Shown in pieces: positions 9,902 through 17,897 of a stretch of 64,000 nucleotides of DNA. The DNA comes from RYN-111 sp046723735 (lineage in GTDB: Bacteria; Actinomycetota; Actinomycetes; Mycobacteriales; SCTD01): the NCBI GenBank assembly GCA_046723735.1, contig JBKOVB010000032.1, positions 13,912-77,911 on the forward strand. The letters run 5' to 3'. The notes below the pieces were generated by a model that had not been told where the DNA came from, ran no database searches, and saw only the letters and a program-made list of their open reading frames with translations. The position numbers and the translations under genes were made by a program. Every line of letters begins with the position of its first letter. Positions within the stretch are counted from its first letter, which is position 1.

Positions 9902-11248
9902 ATGACGACGATGTCTCCTGCCGTGCTCACCCCCGACGAGGTGCACGCCGCCCTGGCCGAGCATCTGCTGGTCGACGGCTTCGAGTTCGTGCTCGACCTG
10001 AAGGCGAGCACGGGCTCGTGCCTGGTCGACGCGCGGGACGGCACCGGGTACCTGGACCTGTTCAGCTTCTTCGCGAGCAGCACCCTCGGCATGAACCACC
10101 CCGCGCTCGTCGAGGACCCCGAGTTCGCGGCCGACCTCCTGGAGGCAGCCGCCAACAAGCCCAGCAACTCCGACGTCTACTCCGTGGCGATGGCGCGGTT
10201 CGTCCAGACCTTCCACCGGGTGCTGGGCGACCCCGCGCTCCCCCACCTGTTCTTCATCGACGGGGGCACCCTGGCCGTCGAGAACGCCCTCAAGGTGGCC
10301 TTCGACTGGAAGAGCCGCTGGAACGAGGCGCACGGCATCGACCCGGCCCTGGGGACCAAGGTGCTGCACCTGCGGGAGGCGTTCCACGGTCGCAGCGGCT
10401 ACACGTTGTCCCTGACCAACACGGAGCCCGTCAAGATCGACCGGTTCCCGAAGTTCGCGTGGCCGCGGATCCCGGCGCCCTACCTGTCCGAGGACGCAGA
10501 CGTCGAGGTTCGTGAGGCGGAGGCATTGGCTGCGGCGCGCGCTGCCTTCGCGCAGCACCCCCACGACATCGCCTGCTTCGTGATGGAACCGATCCAGGGC
10601 GAGGGCGGCGACCACCACTTCCGACCCGAGTTCCTGCAGGCGATGCAGGCGCTCTGCCACCAGCACGACGCGCTGTTCGTCCTGGACGAGGTGCAGACCG
10701 GCGTCGGTCTCACAGGCACGGCCTGGGCCTACCAGCAGCTGGGGGTGCAGCCCGACGTGGTCGCGTTCGGCAAGAAGACGCAGGTCTGCGGGATCATGGC
10801 CGGCGGCCGCGTCGACGAGGTCCCGGACAACGTTTTCCACGTCTCCTCGCGTCTCAACTCCACGTGGGGAGGTTCGCTCGTGGACATGGTCCGGTGCCGT
10901 CGGGTGCTGGAGGTCGTCGAGTCCGAGGGCCTGTTCGAGCGTGCCACCGAGCTGGGCGACCACCTGCTGGGGCTGCTGCGCCGGCTGGCGGAGAAGCACG
11001 CCGTCGTGACGGGCGTCCGCGGACGTGGTCTGATGTGCGCGTTCTCCCTGCCGGACAAGGCGATGCGAGACGCCGTGCTCACCGTGCTGCGCGCCGACGA
11101 ACGGGTCCTGCTGCTCGGGTGCGGCAACCGGAGCATCCGCTTCCGGCCCGCGCTCACGATCAGCGAGGCCGAGCTCGAAGCCGGGGTCGAGGCGGTGGAC
11201 CGGGTTCTCACGCGCTTCGGCAGCACCGTCGTGGAGGCAGCACCGTGA
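9902..11248 (+). CDS. lat: L-lysine 6-transaminase
   Basis: A 448-residue class-III PLP aminotransferase that moves the epsilon-amino group of lysine to 2-oxoglutarate, giving 2-aminoadipate 6-semialdehyde, which cyclises to piperideine-6-carboxylate. Lat-specific blocks are 'SFFASSTLGMNHPAL' near residue 55, 'FFIDGGTLAVENALK', 'EPIQGEGGDHHF', 'LFVLDEVQTGVGLTG' and the PLP lysine in 'VVAFGKKTQVCGI' near 298. The stop overlaps the dehydrogenase start (GTGA), so the two steps of lysine degradation are translationally coupled. An ATG three codons in is also possible. Confidence 0.95.
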   Translation: MTTMSPAVLTPDEVHAALAEHLLVDGFEFVLDLKASTGSCLVDARDGTGYLDLFSFFASSTLGMNHPALVEDPEFAADLLEAAANKPSNSDVYSVAMARFVQTFHRVLGDPALPHLFFIDGGTLAVENALKVAFDWKSRWNEAHGIDPALGTKVLHLREAFHGRSGYTLSLTNTEPVKIDRFPKFAWPRIPAPYLSEDADVEVREAEALAAARAAFAQHPHDIACFVMEPIQGEGGDHHFRPEFLQAMQALCHQHDALFVLDEVQTGVGLTGTAWAYQQLGVQPDVVAFGKKTQVCGIMAGGRVDEVPDNVFHVSSRLNSTWGGSLVDMVRCRRVLEVVESEGLFERATELGDHLLGLLRRLAEKHAVVTGVRGRGLMCAFSLPDKAMRDAVLTVLRADERVLLLGCGNRSIRFRPALTISEAELEAGVEAVDRVLTRFGSTVVEAAP

Positions 11249-12783
11249 TCACGTCGTACGTCGGGGGCCGAGCCCTCAAGGGCGAGGGACCCACCATCCG
11301 CTCCACCAACCCGGCCCGTCTGGACGACGTCGTCGCCGAGGTCTCGCTCGCGAGCGTCGACCAGGTGACCGACGCGTTCCGGGTTGCCAAGGAGGCGCAG
11401 CCTGCCTGGGCCGACACGCCGGCGCCGGTGCGCGGCCGCGTCATCGCTCAGGTCGGGCGTCTCGTCGAGGCCAACAAGGAGGCGCTGGCGCAGCTCGTGA
11501 CCCGTGAGGTCGGCAAGCCGCTGCCCGAGTCGCGGGGCGAGGTCCAGGAGATCGTCGACACCTGCGACTTCTTCCTCGGCGAGGGCCGGCGGCTCTACGG
11601 CCAGACCGTGCCGTCCGAGATGCGCGACAAGCAGCTGTTCACCTTCCGGGTGCCCGTCGGGGTGGCTGGCGTGATCACGGCGGGCAACTTCCCCGTCGCC
11701 GTGCCGTCCTGGTACCTCGTGCCAGCCCTGCTCTGCGGCAACAGCGTGGTCTGGAAGCCCGCTGACTACTCCCCGGTGCTCGGTGACGCCTTGACGCGGC
11801 TGTTCGTCGCGGGCGGTGTGCCCGCCGGAGTGCTCAACACGGTGCAGGCCGACGGGCCCACCACCTTCGACGGCCTGTCCGGGGCGCTGGAGCGCGGGCT
11901 CGTGCAGAAGGTCGGGTTCACCGGCTCCTCCGAGGTGGGCGCCCAGATCGGGGCGCTCTGCGGCCGGCACCTCCAGTCGCCCTGCCTCGAGCTGGGCGGC
12001 AAGAACCCGCTGGTGGTCATGCCGGACGCGGACGTCGACCTCGCCGTCGAGGGTGCGCTGTTCTCCGGGTTCGGCACGGCCGGGCAGCGCTGCACGTCGT
12101 TGGGCGTCGCGATCGTGCACGAGGACGTGTACGACGCGTTCCTGTCGCGTCTGGTGGAGCGGGTGTCCACCGCGGTCATCGGAGACCCCACGCAGGACGT
12201 GCTCTACGGCCCCATGCTGTCGGAGAAGTTCCTGACCGGGTTCGAGAAGTGGCTGGGCGAGATCCAGCCGCACCACCAGGTGCACGGTTCCACGGGCACG
12301 GGGCGGATCACGTCGGCGAACCCGCGGGCGGGGTTCCTCGGCGACCCGGACGCGGGGGTGTTCGCGCACCCGACGATCGTCACCGGTGTGCGTCCGGACG
12401 ACGCGCTCTACCGCAACGAGACCTTCGGGCCGATCGTGCCGGTGATGCGTTTCTCGTCGTTCGACGAGGCGGTCGAGCTCGCCAACGGCCACGGCTACGG
12501 GCTCTCGTCCTCGATCTACACGACCAGCCCGACGCACGCCTTCCGCTTCCGGCAGCGGATCAGCGCCGGGATGCTCTCGGTCAACAACTCCACGTCGGGC
12601 GCCGAGGCGCACCTGCCTTTCGGCGGCAACGGCAAGAGCGGCAACGGGTCGCGGCAGAGCGGCCTGTGGGTGCTCGACCAGTTCACCCGCTGGCAGGCGA
12701 TGAACTGGGACTACGCCGGCAAGCTGCAGAAGGCGCAGATGGACGTCGAGGAGTCGACGCACGACCCCGACTTCCGGCTGTAG
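11245..12783 (+). CDS. pcd: Piperideine-6-carboxylate / aminoadipate-semialdehyde dehydrogenase
   Basis: A 512-residue NAD(P)-dependent aldehyde dehydrogenase. 'ITAGNFPVAVPSWYLVPALL' and 'VVWKPADYSP' form the cofactor site, 'GFTGSSEVG' the glycine motif, 'LELGGKNPLVVMPDADVDL' carries the general base Glu near 248, and 'GTAGQRCTSLG' the catalytic Cys near 288, the AASADH-like version. It oxidises the Lat product to 2-aminoadipate. It starts with GTG overlapping the lat stop by 3 nt and has no own promoter visible. Assignment to this substrate rests mainly on the coupling with lat. Confidence 0.92.
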   Translation: MITSYVGGRALKGEGPTIRSTNPARLDDVVAEVSLASVDQVTDAFRVAKEAQPAWADTPAPVRGRVIAQVGRLVEANKEALAQLVTREVGKPLPESRGEVQEIVDTCDFFLGEGRRLYGQTVPSEMRDKQLFTFRVPVGVAGVITAGNFPVAVPSWYLVPALLCGNSVVWKPADYSPVLGDALTRLFVAGGVPAGVLNTVQADGPTTFDGLSGALERGLVQKVGFTGSSEVGAQIGALCGRHLQSPCLELGGKNPLVVMPDADVDLAVEGALFSGFGTAGQRCTSLGVAIVHEDVYDAFLSRLVERVSTAVIGDPTQDVLYGPMLSEKFLTGFEKWLGEIQPHHQVHGSTGTGRITSANPRAGFLGDPDAGVFAHPTIVTGVRPDDALYRNETFGPIVPVMRFSSFDEAVELANGHGYGLSSSIYTTSPTHAFRFRQRISAGMLSVNNSTSGAEAHLPFGGNGKSGNGSRQSGLWVLDQFTRWQAMNWDYAGKLQKAQMDVEESTHDPDFRL

Positions 12784-12791
12784 GGATCGCG

Positions 12792-13679
12792 GTGCGGGGA
12801 CGGCTCGGCGCAGGCCTGGTCGCGCTGGTACTGGCCTCGGCCTGCGCCGCGGCGGGAAGTCACGCCAGGCCGCCGAGGGTTCCGTCGGAGGCGCCCTCCC
12901 CGTCGTACGGCACGGTGTCGCCCTCGCCGTCGCTGTCGTCGGTGCCGACGGCGTCGCCGAGCGCCACGACCGCTCCCGCGGTCTGGGTGGTGGGCGCGCA
13001 CCCGCTGCCGCGACGGCCTGACGGCTTCGGCGAGGTGCTGCCGACGCCGAAGGTGCTGCGCAACCGCAGCCTGCCGACGGTCGACGTGCTGCCGCCTCCG
13101 GCGGACGGCAGGTTCCACGCGACGGTGGCGCCGATCAGCGACGCGGTGCGAAAGCGGATGGGCGACACCTATCGGCCGGGCTGCCCGGTCCCCCTGCGGG
13201 ACCTGCGTTACCTGACGCTCACCTTCCGCGGCTTCGACCGCAAGGTCCACACCGGGGAGCTCGTCGTGAACGCGTCGGTGGCACCGGGCGTCGTGCGGGC
13301 CTTCCGGGCGCTGTTCTCCCAGGGCTTCCCGCTCGAGCAGATGCAGCTGCCCACGACCGCTGACGTGAACGCCCCGCCGACCGGCGACGGGAACGACACG
13401 GCCGGCTTCGTGTGCCGGGCGGTCCGTGGGCAGAAGGTGTTCTCGGCGCACGCGTACGGCCTCGCGATCGACCTGAACCCCTTCCAGAACCCTTACGTGA
13501 AAGGCGATCTGGTGCTGCCGGAGCTCGCCAGCGCGTACACCGACCGGGGCTGGGTCCGGCGGGGCATGTTCGAGCCCGGCTCGTCCGCCGTACGGGCGTT
13601 CACCCGTGAGGGGTTCACCTGGGGCGGGACGTTCCGCAGCCTCAAGGACTACCAGCACATGTCGGCCACCGGCGGCTAA
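12792..13679 (+). CDS. Secreted M15-family peptidase, probable lipoprotein
   Basis: 295 residues. The N-terminus is a signal peptide with hydrophobic core 'LGAGLVALVLASACAAAG'; the Cys suggests a lipoprotein although position -3 is Ala rather than Leu. A Ser/Pro-rich linker (about residues 28-65) precedes an M15 / VanY-like domain. Zinc ligands are in 'SAHAYGLAIDLNPF' (His and Asp) and the late 'DYQHMS' His. The likely action is on peptidoglycan peptide bonds outside the membrane. GTG start with AGGGA 5 nt upstream, 8 bp after the dehydrogenase stop; the functional link to lysine degradation is unclear. Confidence 0.8.
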   Translation: MRGRLGAGLVALVLASACAAAGSHARPPRVPSEAPSPSYGTVSPSPSLSSVPTASPSATTAPAVWVVGAHPLPRRPDGFGEVLPTPKVLRNRSLPTVDVLPPPADGRFHATVAPISDAVRKRMGDTYRPGCPVPLRDLRYLTLTFRGFDRKVHTGELVVNASVAPGVVRAFRALFSQGFPLEQMQLPTTADVNAPPTGDGNDTAGFVCRAVRGQKVFSAHAYGLAIDLNPFQNPYVKGDLVLPELASAYTDRGWVRRGMFEPGSSAVRAFTREGFTWGGTFRSLKDYQHMSATGG

Positions 13680-13719
13680 CACGCCCGGTGATCGGATAGC
13701 GCTTCCCCCGATTAGCTCG

Positions 13720-13740
13720 AGAAGCCCCCGGGGCGTTCTT
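13720..13740 (+). terminator. GC-rich hairpin after the M15 gene
   Basis: Imperfect palindrome AGAAGCCCC-C-GGGGCGTTCT followed by T residues, 41 bp past the M15 stop. The base pattern GAAGCCCC/GGGGCGTTCTT fits an intrinsic terminator ending the lat operon. Confidence 0.5.
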
Positions 13741-13882
13741 CATGGAGCTGGAGCGCACGTTCACCTGAGACCCCACGCTCATGTGGATGTCCTTTGTTCC
13801 CAGGGCCTCTGTGCACGGCCGGGCTTGATTCGGCGGGCTGTATGAACCAGTGATCGAGGAAGTCGGCAGTCGAAGGAGGTGC

Positions 13883-13990
13883 GATGAGCGTCGAGCTGCT
13901 CCTCGGGCCGCCCTCCTAGCTGCTCGAAGACGACCTCGAGTCCCCTCCCCGAGATGCCGTGCTGTCGTGGATGCGCGAGCCGGCCCGCTG
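13883..13990 (+). pseudogene. Broken gene start (ATG with strong ribosome-binding site, early stop)
   Basis: AAGGAGG stands 5 nt before an ATG at 13883. The frame reads MSVELLLGPPS, then TAG, then continues 'LLEDDLESPPRDAVLSWM' and loses protein-like character by about 13990. The strong ribosome-binding site and acidic, protein-like text after the stop suggest the 5' remnant of a lost gene rather than a leader peptide. No family recognised. The rest of 13680-14217 holds only this, the terminator and the minus-strand remnant. Confidence 0.3.
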
Positions 13991-14022
13991 CCGGAGGACC
14001 GTCCTGCCACTGTGGCCGCTCG

Positions 14023-14208
14023 TGCGCTCCCCAGCGTGCCGAGGGCCAGGCGAATCGAGTCTCGCGTTGCTGCTCCCTTTGCCCTGTAGAGCTCGTCGGC
14101 TGTTAGGTCGTGGGTGTCCGTGACGAGGAAGCGGAGCTGGCCTGGCGGCCTGACCCGGGCGCGTTTGACTGTGTGCCCGAGCGCCGTCAGATGCGCTTCG
14201 TAGCGCAT
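14023..14208 (-). pseudogene. Remnant of a restriction-endonuclease-like C-terminal domain
   Basis: About 62 residues on the minus strand, from 'MRYEAHLTALGHTVKRAR' through 'LVTDTHDLTADELYRAKG' and 'AATRDSIRLALGTL'. The E-x-K-G...TR-x-x-IR-x-A-x-G-x-L spacing resembles the PD-(D/E)XK-like tail I associate with actinobacterial HNH/McrA-type nucleases ('EAKG..TR..IR.AIGQL'). After about residue 62 the frame runs into Arg/Ala-rich nonsense, and the N-terminal nuclease is missing. The family call is from memory; confidence is modest. Confidence 0.35.
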
Positions 14209-14217
14209 CACGAGTCC

Positions 14218-15135
14218 TCACGGGCGAACGCTGATGATCGTCTTCCCGTTGCGTCGCTCGGTCGGGTTCAGGGCGGCGATGGCGTCGTCGAGGGCCGCGA
14301 CGTTGCCGATGTTCGTGCGTAGTCGTCCGGCCCGCACCCGCTGGACGATCTCAGTCAGTTGGCCACGACTGGACTCGACAACGAAGTCGATCGCCAGGCC
14401 GTCGGCGGGTCGCGCTTCGGGCGGACCGACGATGGTCACCAATGTTCCTCCGGCCCGAATCAGACCTGCGGACCGCCTCTGGATGTCGCCGCCGATAGTG
14501 TCGAACACCAGGTCGACGTCGCCGACGTCTTCCAGGGCGTCGCTCTCGAGGTCGACAAACTCTTGCGCGCCGAAGTCGAGCGCCTTCTCACGGTCGGCAG
14601 CGCGGCCGGTGCCGACGACATACGCCCCAGCCTCACGCGCGAGCTGCGTCACCATCGTCCCGACTGCGCCCGCCGCGCCGTGGGCGAGGACGCTCTGGCC
14701 CGCGTGGAGGCGGCCGTGCTCGAACAGTCCCTGCCACGCGGTCAGGCCCGAGATCGGCAGGCTCGCGCCCACCGTGAAGTCGACGTCACCTGGCAGCGGC
14801 GCGAGGTTGCGCGCCTCGACGGCCACGTACTCGGCCAGCGTGCCGTCGCGATGCCAGTCGGTGAGTCCGAACACGCGCTGTCCCACCGACAGTCCCGTCG
14901 TGCCATAGCCGAGGGCGCTGACCACTCCAGCCAGCTCGTGCCCAGGGATCGACGGCGTTCGGTCACGGTCGGCGCGATCGGTCCAGGTCGAAGGCCACGC
15001 CAACTCGGTCGGGACGAATCCTGACGCGTGAACCTCAACGATGACGTCGTTGATCGCTGCTAGCGGCTCGGGTCGCTCCCTCAGCGTCATCCCGGCCGTT
15101 CCCGCAGCCTGGTCCGTCACAACGATCCCTTTCAT
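14218..15135 (-). CDS. Zinc-less MDR oxidoreductase (quinone-oxidoreductase-like)
   Basis: A 305-residue medium-chain dehydrogenase/reductase. The GroES-like domain has 'TPSIPGHELAGVV' near residue 60; the Rossmann motif is 'LAHGAAGAVGTMVTQLA' near 143-159, the AxxGxxG form of NADPH-dependent quinone oxidoreductases. No structural-zinc cysteines are seen. It should reduce quinones or other activated alkenes with NADPH. The ATG at 15135 follows GGGAGG and 'MKGIVVTDQA' is a typical start. It stands alone between gene debris and a GGDEF-EAL gene, within the accessory stretch. Confidence 0.85.
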   Translation of the reverse strand: MKGIVVTDQAAGTAGMTLRERPEPLAAINDVIVEVHASGFVPTELAWPSTWTDRADRDRTPSIPGHELAGVVSALGYGTTGLSVGQRVFGLTDWHRDGTLAEYVAVEARNLAPLPGDVDFTVGASLPISGLTAWQGLFEHGRLHAGQSVLAHGAAGAVGTMVTQLAREAGAYVVGTGRAADREKALDFGAQEFVDLESDALEDVGDVDLVFDTIGGDIQRRSAGLIRAGGTLVTIVGPPEARPADGLAIDFVVESSRGQLTEIVQRVRAGRLRTNIGNVAALDDAIAALNPTERRNGKTIISVRP

Positions 15136-15480
15136 GCGGCACCTCCCTGTGTCCAGTCTCTGACTACGCGGCATGCTCAACGAGCACCGAGACGACGTGC
15201 ACCCGTGACGACGGCGGCTCGAACGTCGTGCAATCGACCTCGGGTTTGACGGCAAGATGCAGGTCCGGAGGGGCGCACCCGGATCGCCCCGGGTCGGCTC
15301 CGTGCGGGGACGAGAAGGCCGGCTGATCGAGGTCTCGCCCCGCCTGCTGCGGCTGGGTCCGCAGCCGAACGCTGCTGGGACCCGGCCGCGGCGCGCCTCT
15401 GGAGCTGCGGCGGCGGCTCAGGGGGGAGGAGCTGTCGCGCCGAACGAGGGCGTCCGCGGCCGGGCGTCTCTGGATCACCG
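15136..15480. other. 345-bp intergenic stretch, no gene supported
   Basis: It lies upstream of the MDR gene and downstream of the GGDEF-EAL gene. Open frames here are short, Arg/Pro/Ser-rich and without ribosome-binding sites. Apart from the GGGAGG of the MDR gene I see no promoter, hairpin or repeat that I can support. Confidence 0.5.
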
Positions 15481-17004
15481 TCAGGCCAGCTGCACTGCCG
15501 TGTCCGCAGTCAGCTCGGGAAAGGCGATCTCCGAGATGACACCGGCCACGGTGCGCGAGTTCCAACGCGTGCCGGACGTGGTACGCCTGCCACGGGAGTT
15601 CAGCGCAGCGGCGATCGTGTGCAACGAGGCCCCGGTCTGCTGCAGGCCGAGGATCTCCGAGAGCGACGTATCGTCAGCGAGCGCAGCGCCCGTCACTGCG
15701 CGCTTCTGCCGCCCCCTCCGGACCTCGGCCAGCCGACGAAGGAGCTCGTCGAGGGGTTGAGCTGGGGAGTACAGGTGTCCCTGGGCATGGTCGCAGCCCA
15801 GCTTCCGCAGCGTCACGGCCTGCTCGCGGGTCTCCACACCCTCCGCTGTGGTCGTGCGCCCCAGGGTCGCGCCGAGGTTGACGACGCTCGCGACGATGGC
15901 AAGGTCGTCGGCATCGCGGGTGAGGTTGGTGACGAAACTCCTGTCGATCTTGACGGTGGTGACCGGAAGGCTCTTGAGCCGGAGCAACGACGAGTGCCCC
16001 GTGCCGAAGTCGTCCAACGCGACACGGACTCCGAGCTCGCTGAGCGCCTTGAGAGTGGCGACCGCTGTCGGCTGGTCCGCCACCACAGCCGTCTCGGTGA
16101 TCTCGAGAGTGAGCTGCGCCGGTTTGATGCCTGCCCGTTCGAGCTCCTCTCGTACCAGCTCCACGATGCCGGTCTGCGACAGCTCCCGGGCGGACAGGTT
16201 CACGGAGACGAACGGCGGCCTGCCCGACGACGCCGCGGCCAGGGCCGCCGCCGCGCTGCAAGCTTCACCGACGATGCTCGGTGTCAGCTCCGAGACGAGC
16301 CCGCTGGACTCCAGCAGGTCCACGAATGTGCCAGCCGCGAGCAGTCCTTCGCGGGGGTGCTGCCAGCGCAGCAGCGACTCGTAGCCGACGGTGCGACCTG
16401 AGGTGAGCTTGACGATCGGCTGGTAGTGCAGGACCAGCTCACCAGCGGCCACTGCCTGACGCAGCTCCGACATCCGACGCAGCGTGGCCATCGCGACGTC
16501 ACGCATGCACTGGTCGAAGACCACTGTGCGATTCCCTCCTCGCTCCTTGGCGAGGTGCAGGCCGCCGTCGGCACTGGCCAGCACATCGATCGCGCTCCGG
16601 CTGGTGGCAACGGACACCTGGCCAAGACTCATCGTCAGGCGGTGCTCCTCACCCTCGACGAGGAGGGCACCGGAAACCGCCTCCCGCACGCTCCGCTCCA
16701 GCCCTGATATCGCCTCGGGGTCGGTGTGGAAGCAGAGCACCCCGAACTCGTCGCCATCGAGTCGCGCCGTGACGTCGCCGAGGTGCACCACCGCGGCCAG
16801 TCGTTCCCCCATGACCCGCAGCACCGTGTCTCCGCTGGCGTAGCCGAACGAGTCGTTGATCAGCCGGAAGTGATCGAGGTCGCCGAGGAAGAAGGTCGCG
16901 GGCCGCCCCGATGCCACGACCTCGTCCAGCACGGCCATCAGGGCCGCCCGATCCGTGAGACCGCGGACGCGTGGTTCTTCGGTGTCGTCGTCCATGCTTC
17001 TCAC
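15481..17004 (-). CDS. GGDEF-EAL protein with recombinase-like C-terminal domain
   Basis: 507 residues, no membrane segment. The GGDEF domain is about 15-170 with degenerate 'ARLDGDEFGVL' (first Gly is Asp). The EAL domain is about 185-430 with 'GYESLLRWQHP', 'VSVNLSARELS', 'LEITETAVV', 'VALDDFGTGHSSLLRL', 'TTVKIDRSFV', 'TAEGVETREQ' and 'CDHAQGHLYSP', so the c-di-GMP phosphodiesterase residues look complete while cyclase activity is doubtful. Residues about 447-495 ('SLSEILGLQQ', 'GASLHTIAAALNSRG', 'TTSGTRWNSRTVAGVI') look like the helix-turn-helix of the serine-recombinase 'Recombinase' domain. The GTG start overlaps the upstream LuxR stop by 4 bp; an ATG three codons later is also possible. 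Confidence 0.88.
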   Translation of the reverse strand: MRSMDDDTEEPRVRGLTDRAALMAVLDEVVASGRPATFFLGDLDHFRLINDSFGYASGDTVLRVMGERLAAVVHLGDVTARLDGDEFGVLCFHTDPEAISGLERSVREAVSGALLVEGEEHRLTMSLGQVSVATSRSAIDVLASADGGLHLAKERGGNRTVVFDQCMRDVAMATLRRMSELRQAVAAGELVLHYQPIVKLTSGRTVGYESLLRWQHPREGLLAAGTFVDLLESSGLVSELTPSIVGEACSAAAALAAASSGRPPFVSVNLSARELSQTGIVELVREELERAGIKPAQLTLEITETAVVADQPTAVATLKALSELGVRVALDDFGTGHSSLLRLKSLPVTTVKIDRSFVTNLTRDADDLAIVASVVNLGATLGRTTTAEGVETREQAVTLRKLGCDHAQGHLYSPAQPLDELLRRLAEVRRGRQKRAVTGAALADDTSLSEILGLQQTGASLHTIAAALNSRGRRTTSGTRWNSRTVAGVISEIAFPELTADTAVQLA

Positions 17005-17681
17005 GGTCCCTGCCGAACCCGTTTTGCGGCATAGACGTCCTGTACTGAGGAGCTAGACGCTCTGTCCTGAGTCTTGAACGGGTCGCCGCTGCGGCGAAGG
17101 AGCTCGACCAGCTCCTGCTGCCCGTGAACGTGCAGCTTCTTGAACACCGACGAGAGATGGTTGCGCACCGTGCTCTGGGTCAGGAACAGATCCCTGGCGA
17201 TCGCCGGCACGCGGTCGCCGGTCATCAAGCGCGACACGATGTCAGCCTCGCGGGCGGTGAGGCGGGTCAGCGCGACGAGCACGGAGCCTCCACTGGTGTC
17301 GAGGTCGCGCATCGAGGTCTTTGCCGGGTCGTCCCGCGAGCCCCCAGCCCCGAGCCCTTCCACGCGGTCGCTTTGGACGTCCGGGTGGGCTGCAAGCGGG
17401 AGCAACGAGAAGGCGCTCCTGGCAGGTGGGTGCAACGGGCTGAGAAACATCCGCACGGGGAGCAGAGTCGTATCGCTGCGCTGAAGGTCGAGCTGAACCG
17501 TGACGACCCTGCCCAGCCTCACGGCCTCCGCGACCCCGCAGAGCAAGGGGGGAACGGACCGGGGGCTCACGAGGTGAACGAGGGATCGGCCGAGCAGCTG
17601 GGCCGTCGGAACCTTCAACAGCGCCGCTACCTGCTGATCGACACGGTCGATCAGCAGATCCGGCCCGGTCGAGCCCATCAC
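17001..17681 (-). CDS. PAS-LuxR transcriptional regulator, short paralogue
   Basis: 226 residues: one PAS-like domain (about 5-95, 'PTAQLLGRSLVHLVSP') and a C-terminal LuxR helix-turn-helix (about 138-195, 'LTAREADIVSRLMTGDRVPA', 'LFLTQSTVRNHLSSVFKKLH'). It aligns throughout with the last two thirds of the neighbouring regulator at 17898-18923 but lacks that protein's first PAS-like domain. The start is unclear: ATG 17678 or GTG 17681, neither with a good ribosome-binding site, so a 5' truncation is possible. It overlaps the GGDEF-EAL gene by 4 bp, so they are likely one regulatory operon. Confidence 0.8.
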   Translation of the reverse strand: MMGSTGPDLLIDRVDQQVAALLKVPTAQLLGRSLVHLVSPRSVPPLLCGVAEAVRLGRVVTVQLDLQRSDTTLLPVRMFLSPLHPPARSAFSLLPLAAHPDVQSDRVEGLGAGGSRDDPAKTSMRDLDTSGGSVLVALTRLTAREADIVSRLMTGDRVPAIARDLFLTQSTVRNHLSSVFKKLHVHGQQELVELLRRSGDPFKTQDRASSSSVQDVYAAKRVRQGP

Positions 17682-17897
17682 AGGTCGAAGAGCCGCGCTG
17701 CGCCCTGACGCGATCGGTGATCCCGAGCTGAAGGCGGTGACAAAGGGCTGGGCTGGTGACGGACCGGTGTCAACGCCCCGCCGTCTGCTGTCCCGTGACG
17801 GTCGACAAGACCGCGTCCGAACATCCTCGCCGAGCGACTCCGTGGTGCATGCCTCTCACCTTCGGCGACGGGATCGACATGACCTATAGACGCACTG

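Noticed and set aside
13642..14211. A 189-codon minus-strand frame as an intact gene
   Set aside because: Only the first 62 residues are protein-like; the remainder is Arg/Ala/Ser-rich and antisense to the M15 end, so it is listed as a remnant.
15164..15565. A 133-codon minus-strand frame between the MDR and GGDEF-EAL genes
   Set aside because: It overlaps the end of the GGDEF-EAL gene in another frame, has no ribosome-binding site and no recognisable features.
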